From the NCBI GenBank assembly GCA_019358875.1, contig JAHHIF010000063.1:1-48331 (forward strand): DNA of 48,331 nt, given 5' to 3'. Origin of the DNA: Symplocastrum torsivum CPER-KK1 (GTDB lineage Bacteria > Cyanobacteriota > Cyanobacteriia > Cyanobacteriales > Coleofasciculaceae). The notes beneath the pieces were generated by a model. The model saw only the letters and a program-made list of their open reading frames with translations. It searched no databases and had not been told where the DNA came from. How positions within the stretch are numbered: the stretch's first letter is position 1; each line of letters starts with the position of its first letter. This document shows, piece after piece, positions 25,362 through 34,800 of the stretch. A program made the translations under genes and the position numbers.

Positions 25362-26152
25362 TGCTGCTTTCCATATTGTTCGGCTTCCTCTATGAGTTTC
25401 GCTAATTCGGATCTGTTCGATTCAGGCGATCGCTCTGGAGAAAACAGTCCTCGTAAACTATAGCTGACCAGTCCCACGTATTCTCTTAGCTTGAGAAAGG
25501 TTTCTGCTTTATAGCCTAGGTAAGGTGGTAGTGGACTAGGCTTAGGAATCACTGTAAAACCTTGAGCACGGAAAACAAGTAGCGATCGCCACATGTGGGG
25601 CGGGTCAGTAATCAACAGAATTTTCCGAATCCCTTGGGGTTTTAAGATAGCTGCTGTGAAAACAGCATTTTCCTCGGTGGTCAGAGAACAATTTTCACCG
25701 TCTAACACTTGTTTAGAAATGCCTTTTTCTTCCAGTAGTTCAATTCCAATGGGGGCATCATTTACACCACTAATAAAAATTCGAGGTGCTCGTTTAGCTT
25801 GCAAAAGGTCACCAGCGAGATAAAATCGCTGAAAAAATTGCCATCCTCGTCCAATTACAACAATTGCATCAGTTGGTGTACCAGGATCGGGCGGAAGGGC
25901 AGCAATTGATGCTTTATCCACTAAAACAAACATTAGTGGTAAGCTAGCAGTCAAACAAAACAGTAATAAAAGTGACGCTCGCTGATTTAACCAACGCCTC
26001 ACGCGCTTCTGCCGAAGCACCCAGCGCAGTCCGAAAAATGCCAAAGTTACTATTAGTACTATCAGAGTAGGTTTGAGCCAAGGATAGCGTGCCCTATCAA
26101 TATACAAAGGGACTTTAGTCAGTGTGCGATCGCACAATGTTGAATTAAACAT
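25355..26152 (-). CDS. YdcF family (DUF218) membrane-anchored protein
   Basis: 265 residues with two N-terminal transmembrane segments (PTLIVLIVTLAFFGLRW and LLLLFCLTASLPLMFVLV) followed by a DUF218 domain (about 90-240). That domain begins with DAIVVIGRGW and includes PRIFISGVNDAP, NCSLTTEENAVFTAAIL and ILLITDPPHMWRSLLVFRAQGF. YdcF/SanA/ElyC-type proteins act near the cell envelope; ElyC affects peptidoglycan precursor lipid use. The specific role here is unknown. Start ATG at 26152. Confidence 0.85.
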   Translation of the reverse strand: MFNSTLCDRTLTKVPLYIDRARYPWLKPTLIVLIVTLAFFGLRWVLRQKRVRRWLNQRASLLLLFCLTASLPLMFVLVDKASIAALPPDPGTPTDAIVVIGRGWQFFQRFYLAGDLLQAKRAPRIFISGVNDAPIGIELLEEKGISKQVLDGENCSLTTEENAVFTAAILKPQGIRKILLITDPPHMWRSLLVFRAQGFTVIPKPSPLPPYLGYKAETFLKLREYVGLVSYSLRGLFSPERSPESNRSELAKLIEEAEQYGKQQK

Positions 26153-26297
26153 TGTCAGTCAATAGGTAGGCACTTCTTGTTTGGCTGCTCTAGGTATTTG
26201 TGTTAGTCCATTGCCTTCAAGTATTCTTGATAAGTCCTCTTCAATCCGGATAATTTATCACTACTTTTCAGCTTTAAGGCAAGGGAAGGATAAACCT

Positions 26298-27044
26298 TCA
26301 AAAGGGTAAGGTTAACAAGTCTAGGAGATTGAGTTGTCGGGGTTCTTCACTTAAACCGATTTTGATGGTTTGAGGATGTCGGATATAGCGAAAAGTCCCA
26401 AACAACCTATCCCACACGCTCAGCACACTACCATAGTTTGAGTTCGTCTCTTTCACAATCTGAGAGTGATGGACACGATGAAAATTGGGTGTAATGATGA
26501 AATACGTTAGCACCTTATCAACGTTTAAGGGAACTGCCCAGTTGCTATGTTGAAAGACTTGAATAGCTGCAAATGCTACATCATAAATGAACACACAAAC
26601 TGGATTGATGCCAAATAGCCAAATCAAAAAAACTCTAGGAAAATTTGAACAAATCACTTCAAGGAAGTGAAATCGATAAGCCGTTGAGATATTCATAGTG
26701 CGTTCTGTATGATGCACGCGATGAAACCGCCAGCCCAGAGACGACATATGCATCAATACATGCCAACCATACCGATAGATGTCGAGCAAAAGAAAAGATA
26801 TAATTCCTACTAACCAATGGGGTTGAATGCCGTGAAATAAGCCTGACCAATGAATTGGCGGAAAAACCCATTTTGAGAGCGCAGCAAAGACGAGATAGGT
26901 GATTGCTGCATTTAATAGACCAATGGCAAAATTTGTGGAGATTCGGCTAGTCCAGCTCTGCTTGAAGGTAAAAAATGGAAACAAGTTTTCTAGAACACTG
27001 AATAGGACAAGACAGCCCAATATTGTAGGAAAAGCACTGTTCAT
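26298..27044 (-). CDS. Sterol desaturase / fatty acid hydroxylase superfamily protein
   Basis: A 248-residue integral membrane di-iron protein. Four or so hydrophobic segments surround the histidine clusters WHVLMH (HxxxH), FHRVHHTE (HxxHH) and NFHRVHHSQ (HxxHH), which are the iron ligands of this superfamily. Such enzymes hydroxylate or desaturate lipids, carotenoids or sterols; the substrate is not shown. It lies between the rhodanese and ydcF-like genes on the same strand. Confidence 0.88.
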   Translation of the reverse strand: MNSAFPTILGCLVLFSVLENLFPFFTFKQSWTSRISTNFAIGLLNAAITYLVFAALSKWVFPPIHWSGLFHGIQPHWLVGIISFLLLDIYRYGWHVLMHMSSLGWRFHRVHHTERTMNISTAYRFHFLEVICSNFPRVFLIWLFGINPVCVFIYDVAFAAIQVFQHSNWAVPLNVDKVLTYFIITPNFHRVHHSQIVKETNSNYGSVLSVWDRLFGTFRYIRHPQTIKIGLSEEPRQLNLLDLLTLPF

Positions 27045-27126
27045 TTTGAATTTACAAATGCATACGATAAAGACAGTTGTGGATAGAAGCTACCCTGGCT
27101 TGGAGAGTGTCTAGTTAGTCAATCAC

Positions 27127-28152
27127 TCACCAATTTTTGCGCGGCATTGAGGGGTCGATCTGTTCATTCCACGCCTTGATTCCACCGTTGACTCGAGTAC
27201 CTTCAATGCCTACATCCTTTAGTAGCATCAGCGCTCTAGCAGAGCGTTGCCCAGACGTGCAGTAGATAATCAAGCGGCGACTTTGGAGCAAGGATTCAAC
27301 CTTGTCAATACCTGCTCCTTTTTCGATTTCTGGTAGCGGTACGAGAGTTGCGCCAGGAATGTGAGAAACTTGGTACTCGTCTAGATCGCGAACATCAAGC
27401 AATACAAAATTAGAGTCCCTGCGATCGATCAATTGCTTCAGTTGCTTTACTTCAATCTGGGGGAGTTGTGCCTGTCGAATCGCATACCCTACTATCGGCA
27501 ACTGTGATCCCGCTTCTAAGGGTATACCTGCTTGAATGGCTGGTCTGAGCAAATCTGGGTTGTGACGCACAGTCGCAACAGCAGCAACTGTTCCTAATGC
27601 CACGGCTATACCCCCACCAAATAACCAGCGTTGGGTTATGGAGCGTTGCTTGACCTGACGTGGCTTGTCTTCAGAGATACTTTTCATGGAGTACTGGGGG
27701 ATAGATGAGTCGATTTCTTTACTCCAGGCGTCGATACCGCCTTGGACATTGGTGCCGATAATTTCGGCTTCCTTGAGTAGCGCCAGAGCTTTTGCCGATC
27801 GCACACCAGCCTTGCACATAACAACCAAGTGGAGTTCTCGATTGGGATGACGCTGACGCTTGTCATCTAGCAATTGCTTGATTTTGGCAATACCTGCCCC
27901 ACTCTGGATTTCTGGGTAGGGAACCAAAACCCAGCCAGGAAGTCTGGCAAGTTCATATTCACTCTTGTAGCGGACATCGATCAGCAAAAGGTTGGAGGAT
28001 TGAGTGTCAAGCAGTTGCTTGAGTTCAATTACGCTTATTTTAGGAACTTGAGACTGTAGAAGCCGATTTCCGACAACTGGTAACTCTGAAATTTTGCTAA
28101 TGATACTTCCTATAGCAATTGATTTGAACAGTTGCGCTTCGGAGTTCATCAT
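27127..28152 (-). CDS. Membrane-linked tandem rhodanese protein
   Basis: 341 residues with two rhodanese domains (about 38-150 and 235-338). Each has a Cys in the active loop: VVMCKAGVRSAKAL and IIYCTSGQRSARAL, so both may carry persulfide sulfur. Between them is a hydrophobic stretch (WLFGGGIAVALGTVAAVATV), probably one transmembrane segment. The segment LPVVGNRLLQSQVPKISVIELKQL before domain 1 is repeated as LPIVGYAIRQAQLPQIEVKQLKQL before domain 2, which shows an internal duplication. A sulfur-transfer or redox role at the membrane is likely. It is transcribed away from the NRPS gene. Confidence 0.87.
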   Translation of the reverse strand: MMNSEAQLFKSIAIGSIISKISELPVVGNRLLQSQVPKISVIELKQLLDTQSSNLLLIDVRYKSEYELARLPGWVLVPYPEIQSGAGIAKIKQLLDDKRQRHPNRELHLVVMCKAGVRSAKALALLKEAEIIGTNVQGGIDAWSKEIDSSIPQYSMKSISEDKPRQVKQRSITQRWLFGGGIAVALGTVAAVATVRHNPDLLRPAIQAGIPLEAGSQLPIVGYAIRQAQLPQIEVKQLKQLIDRRDSNFVLLDVRDLDEYQVSHIPGATLVPLPEIEKGAGIDKVESLLQSRRLIIYCTSGQRSARALMLLKDVGIEGTRVNGGIKAWNEQIDPSMPRKNW

Positions 28153-28845
28153 GATGGGGAAATTTCTTGGCTCAATAAATTTAGTCGGGCTATAAACAAA
28201 TACCCAGACCTAAGTATTCGGTTTTATGCACTTAAACTTAAGCTGTCCTGTCTTACAGGTGTATAACTTTTGGCTGAATACGGTCTGATGTTTATAGCTT
28301 ATTGTCTGACTTTGAAAACTTAAATCAAATCTGCTTCTTTTTGAGTAATCTTTAAAAGCCTGTGTTTTTTTTAAAGACTGAATAAAGAATTTATAGAGAA
28401 TAAATATCACAAGTTATTTATCTAATAAAACTCAAGCAATATGCTTTAATTGTAGAATTTTATAATTCCTAAAGCATTCATTGTATTGCCGTATTTCCTA
28501 ATTAAAATTTCTGTTTTTTAACACAGTAAGCTCTTCATGTCAAGGATTGCAAACTGTTTTAAAAATATATTAAACGGATATAGCAGTCCTATTTAATTCG
28601 TAAACAAGAAGAACAAGGGAAACAGGTAGAGGTATGTGCAACTCAATTTAGGATTGCTATACTAATGGGATTAATTTAAACGAGAAATATTTTGAAAAGA
28701 TAATAAAAGTTTTAATAAACCTAGCTAGTGAATAGTTACACTCTTCTTAATGAGTGGTTATACTTAATATGAAAGTTTTAATGGGATATTCAAAATAAAT
28801 TTCATCTCCCTAAAAAAACATAAGCTAACTTTAGGATTGGAAGAG
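28153..28845. other. AT-rich divergent region upstream of the NRPS gene
   Basis: A 690-base region between the rhodanese and NRPS genes. It is strongly AT-rich and holds one MITE (28579-28661). The NRPS promoter must lie here, most likely between the MITE and 28830, but no clear -35/-10 pair stands out. A 66-codon minus-strand frame (28210-28410) has no support. Confidence 0.5.
28579..28661. mobile_element. MITE with TATAGCA(A/G)TCCTA terminal repeats, copy 1
   Basis: An 83-base element with TATAGCAGTCCTA on the left and TAGGATTGCTATA on the right (one mismatch). It shares its ends with the element at 39287-39378. No coding capacity. It lies about 185 bases upstream of the NRPS start and could carry or disturb promoter sequence. 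Confidence 0.75.
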
Positions 28846-31800
28846 ATGTTTAAAGATTACTACTCTTGTTCAGTGTCAAGCGATCAACAAATGCTACTGG
28901 CAGCAAGGGCATACGAACCGCAGCGATATTATTACATTAAGCAATTAATTGGTAGCTTGGATGAAAACCTGAATGTCTCGGCTTTAATCCAAAGTTGGCA
29001 TCGAGTTTTAGAGCAGTATCCTGTGTTGAGAAGCCGCTTTCATGAGGACTCTTCAAATCAACTCGTGCAGTCGGCTTCTCATCAGATGAAACTGCCAGTG
29101 GAACAGCAAGACTGGTGTCAACTTTCTACCTCAGAACAAGAAAACAGACTACAAGATTATCTTCAACGCGATCGCAAAAGGGGTTTCGACTTCAACGAAG
29201 CACTACTGATGCGCTTGGCAGTGTTCCAATTGGCTGAATCTGACTATAAGCTTGTTTGGACTTTCCACCCCATGCTGCTGGACGATCAAGGACTGTTAAT
29301 TGTCCTGAAGGAAGTTTTCTCAGTTTACGAGGCAATCTGCCAAAATCAGGAGTATCAATTACCAGAATCTTGTCCCTATCAAGACAACGTAACTCAGTTA
29401 CATCAGTACTTGCCAACCCAAGCCGAAGCATACTGGCGGCAGTTATTACGCGGTTTCACCACACCTACCCCGTTACCAGGGTTCCACAGCCAGTTGTCAG
29501 TGGCAACAGATTCAAAAACGTGGACAAAATCCTATGGAGTGCAAGAAGTCCGATTATCCATCGAGGCAACCTCAGCATTACAATCCCTGGCTAAGGAACA
29601 TGAACTAACTCTCCATACAATAGTTCAGGGAGTTTGGGCTTTACTGCTAAGCCGTTATAGCGGACAAGAAGATGTGGTCTTCGGTACAGTTAGAGACTAT
29701 CGACCATCGGCGCTTGACGGTATGGAGTCAATAGTTGGACGTTTCACCAACATACTACCGATGCGGGTGCAGGTGGAACATGAGATGTCACTGCTACCTT
29801 GGTTGAAAAAATTACAGTCGCAGTGGATTGCTTTAGGAAACTACGAGCAGACTCCGTTGGTACAGATTCAAAAGTGGGGCGAGGTACCCGAGGAAACGTC
29901 CCTATTTGAAAGCATTTTAGAGTTTGAAAATTACCCGCTCAATTGTGTCTTACAGGATGCTTGCTGGGAGAACCGAGAGTTTGAGCTGATTAAACAGATA
30001 AATTCCCCCCTTACCGTCTCTGGTTTTGCATACCCAGAGTTGTTACTGAAAATTGATTACGACGCTCAGCACTTTGAGCAAGCAACGATTGTTTCGATTC
30101 TAGAGCAATTCCAGCATTTGCTGGAGCAGGTTGTGGAACACCCAGAGGAAAGAATCGCCAATATCTCTCTAGTAACTCCTAAAGCTAAATTACTCTTGCC
30201 AAATCCAGCCCAGATACTTTGTCCTGTTCAAGCTCAGCCACAGTACGAACTGGTAACAACCCTTTTTACTGATTGGGTAAATCGTACACCGGAACATCTA
30301 GCACTTTGCCAAGGCGATCGCAGCTTGACTTACGCACAGTTGGCTCAAAGCGCCCGTGATCTGGCACAGATTTTGCTCACTGATGGGGTTGACCGGGGAG
30401 ACACAGTGGCGGTTTTTGGTTCCCGCAGCTTTGGGCTAATTGCCAGTATGCTCGGTGTCTTCTTAAGTGGGGGAGTTTTACTAACTATTGATTGGAACCT
30501 ACCCTTGCAACGGCAGCAGCTTATGCTCCGGGCAGCCAAAGCTAAGAGTCTCTTATACATTGGGGAGTACAGACCAGAAGATGAGTGGCTCAGTGAGTCC
30601 CTCACAATCATCCAGGTAGACTCAGACACAGGCAGAGCCATCAATACGCCAGAGGTAGCAAAAAAACCAGAAGCACTCAGCTTGCCAGAACTGTCTTTTG
30701 ATGACGCCGCCTATATTTTCTTTACTTCGGGCACCACGGGTGTACCCAAGGGGGTGTTGGGGTGCCATAAAGGATTAAGTCACTTTCTCACCTGGCAACG
30801 GCAGACGTTTGCAGTAGGACAGCAAGACCGCAGTGCCCAATTAACAGGTCTCTCTTTTGATGTTGTGCTTAGGGATATTTTCCTGCCTTTGACGAGTGGA
30901 GCTACCCTTTTTTTACCAGCTTTAGAAGACTACCTCGAACCGACTCAAATTTTGCCTTGGTTGGAACGCGAACAAATTTCTCTGCTGCATACAGTGCCTT
31001 CTTTAGCACAAACTTGGTTACTCAAGGTGTCGCCAGGAATCTCTCTAGGCTCCTTACGATGGGTGTTCTTTGCTGGAGAACCCCTGCAAGAAACACTAAT
31101 ACGCCAATGGCGCGAGGCATTCCCTAATTCCGGCGAAATTGCCAATTTTTATGGTCCGACAGAGACAACTCTAGCGAAGTTCTGCTACCAAGTACCACGC
31201 GATTTACTCTCTGGGGTACAGCCAGTGGGTTGGCCACAGCCTGAAACTCAAGGACTTATTTTAGGCAAAAACAACCAATTGTGCGGCATCGGTGAAGCAG
31301 GCGAAATTGTGATACGTACACCTTTCCGCAGTCTAGGCTATATCAACGCATCTGAAGAAAATCAGCGGCGGTTTGTACCTAATCCCTTCCGAGATGACCC
31401 ACAAGATTTGCTCTATCACACTGGCGATCGCGGACGCTACCGTTACGATGGCTCTCTTGAAATCCTCGGTCGTATCGATAACCAAGTCAAGATTCGAGGG
31501 GTACGCATTGAGCCAGGGGAAATTGAGACCGTATTAGATCAGCATTCAGGTGTCCGGACAACCGTAGTCATAGCTCGGGAGGACGTACCAGGTGACAAAC
31601 GCTTGGTGGCTTATGTTGTTCCCAATCAAGCTCAAATCCCTACAATAACGGAACTACGCAGCTTTCTTAAGGAGAGGTTACCAATTTATATGGTGCCCTC
31701 AGCGTTTGTGATGCTAGAGGCTCTGCCCTTGACTCCTAATGGTAAAATAGACCGCCGCACTTTACCAATACCGGAGACATCCCGCAAGGAACTCGATGGT

Positions 31801-34800
31801 AGTTTTGTCGCACCTCGCACCCCCACTGAAGAAATTCTTGCCACGATCTGGGGCGATATCTTAAACGTTGAAGTCGGCATTCACAATAACTTCTTTGAGT
31901 TAGGCGGGCATTCATTACTCGCCATCCAACTCATTTCGCGGCTGCGCGATACCTTTTCTGTAGAGTTACCTGTTCAATTTCTATTTGACTCTGCTACTGT
32001 AGCGACTTTAGCTGAGCGTATCGATGCGTCTCGCCACCAGAGCCAAGCGGTACCTCCAATACAGCCCATTGACCGAGACGGGACACTCTCCCTATCCTCT
32101 GGTCAAGCTAGACTGTGGTTTCTCGACCAACTGGACGGTCAAAGTCCTACCTACAACCTGCCGATCGCGTTGCACCTAAGTGGTTTACTCCAGGTAGAGG
32201 TTTTGGAGAAAGCGATCGCAGAAATTATTCGGCGTCACGAAGTCCTGCGTACCACGTTCTTAGCTGTCAATTCATCTCCCGTCCAGACAATTGCTGCGAA
32301 CTTGACCGTACCCCTATCTATCGTGGACTTGCAAGCGTTTCCTGAAGCAGATCGGTTTGCTGAGGCGCAACGGTTGACGACCGAGGAGGTTCAACAGCCG
32401 TTCGATCTGACGCAGGGAGCTTTAGTGCGAGTTACTCTGCTGCGACTGGGAGAGGAGGAGCATGTATTGGTCGTGACGATGCACCACATCGTCAGTGATG
32501 GCTGGTCAATGGGAATAGTCATCCGCGAGTTGGCTGCCCTTTACAACGCCTTTTCCAAAGGAGTACCTTCTCCCTTACCGGAACTCCCCATTCAGTATGC
32601 TGACTTCGCCCATTGGCAGCGTCAGTGGCTCAAGGGTGAGGTTCTGGAAACTCAAGTCAACTACTGGAAGCAACAATTGGCAGGAGCACCAGCACTGTTG
32701 GAATTGCCCACCGATCGCCCTCGTCCCGCCATTCAAAGCTTCCAGGGTCGTGCTGAATTCTTCCAACTTAATGCCGAGCTGACGCAAAGGCTGAAAATTT
32801 TAAGTCAACAGTCAGGGGGCACATTGTACATGACCCTCCTAGCTGCCTTCGCGACGTTACTCTCCCGCTACAGCAATCAGGAGAATATTCTCGTCGGTTC
32901 CCCCATTGCCAACCGGAACCGAAGTGAAACTGATTCATTGATTGGTTTTTTTGTCAATACTCTGGTGCTAAGTACAGACCTCCAGGGGAACCCGACGTTT
33001 TCTGAGTTACTGCGTCGGGTACGACAGGTTGCCTTGGATGCTTATGCTCACCAGGATGTACCCTTTGAGCAACTGGTGGAGGTCTTGAACCCAGAGCGAA
33101 ATCTAAGCTATCATCCGCTGTTTCAAGTGATGTTTGTTTTGGATAATGCTTTGACGAAGCTAGAAGTACCTGGTCTGAGCCTAACTCACTGGGATGTCGA
33201 AACCAAAACGGCAAAGTTCGATCTGAACCTGTTAATGGAGGAGACTGAGCAAGGACTGAAGGGACGATGGGAATACAAAACAGACTTGTTTGATGCGGCT
33301 ACAATCACCAGGATGACAGGGCATTTTCAGACTTTACTGGAAGCGATCGCCACTAATCCAGAACAGCATATCTTAGAACTCCCCCTGCTAAGTGAAGCGG
33401 AACGGCATCAGTTGCTGGTGGAGTGGAACGATACACAAGCAGATTACCCTAAGGACACTTTTCTCCATCAGTTATTTGAAGCCCAAGTCGAACAAACCCC
33501 CGATGCGGTGGCGGTCAAGTATAAAGACCAGCCGTGGACCTACCGGGAGTTGAACGCCAGAGCAAACCAAATCGCGCATCACTTACAAGCCTTAGGAGTA
33601 GGACCAGAGGTGCTGGTCGGCATTTTTGTAGAACGCTCCTTAGAGATGATAGCGGGACTATTGGGCATCCTTAAGGCGGGTGGAGCTTACGTACCCTTAG
33701 ACCCAAACTATCCCAAAGAGCGCTTAGCCGACCTATTGTCGGATTCACAAGCGCCAGTGCTATTGACTCAGGAGAAATTGGTAACCAAGCTTCCCGAATA
33801 TGAGGCGCATGTGGTCTGCTTGGATAAAGACTGGGAAGTCATCTCTCAACAAAGTCAAGAAAATCCGGTCAGTGATGTTCGTCCCAACAACTTGGCTTAC
33901 ATCATCTATACATCTGGGTCTACTGGTAAGCCGAAGGGCGTTGCGATCGAGCATTGTGGTGCCGTCAACACCATTATCGACATCAACGAGCGCTTTCAGG
34001 TCGGTACCAAGGATCGGCTTTTGGCAGTATGCTCTCTCAACTTCGATCTATCGGTTTACGATGTGTTTGGACTTTTGGCAGTTGGAGGGACAATTATTGT
34101 CCCCGAAGCCTCACTTGGACCGAATCCTGCCCATTGGCTGGAACTGATGGTGAAAGAGCAAGTCACGTTCTGGAATTCGGCACCACCTGTGATGCAGCTG
34201 TTCGTGAGCTATGTTGCTAACCAATCTAATGTTTCACTGCCTTCTCTGCGTTTAGTACTCCTCTCCGGCGACTGGATTCCGGTAACCTTGCCCAATCAAC
34301 TCAAAGCTCTCTCTGAAAAAGTCCAGGTCATCAGTCTAGGCGGTGCTACTGAAGCTTCCATCTGGTCTATCTACTACCCGATTGAAACGGTTGATGCTAC
34401 CTGGAAAAGCATTCCCTACGGCAAGCCTTTAGCGAACCAACAATTTTACATCCTGGATTCCCAATTACAGCCTGTTCCCATCGGGGTAACTGGAGAGTTA
34501 CATATTGGCGGTGATGGTCTTGCTCGGTGCTACTTCAATCGTCCGGAGTTGACCCAAGAACGATTCATTCCCAATCCATTGAGCGATACGTCGGGCACTC
34601 GCCTCTACAAAACAGGAGACTTGGGGCGCTACTTACCGGATGGCAACATTGAGTTTCTCGGTCGCCTTGACCATCAGGTGAAGATTCGTGGCTTCCGTAT
34701 TGAACTTGGAGAAATTGAAACTGTCCTGACTCAACATCCACAGGTTCGAGAAACTCTAATCGTTGCCAGAGAAGACCGTCCCGGTAACAAGTACCTAGTG

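Noticed and set aside
33190..34400. Module 2 as a heterocyclisation (thiazoline) module
   Set aside because: The condensation domain has HHIVSDG, not the DxxxxD motif of Cy domains, despite the cysteine code in A2.
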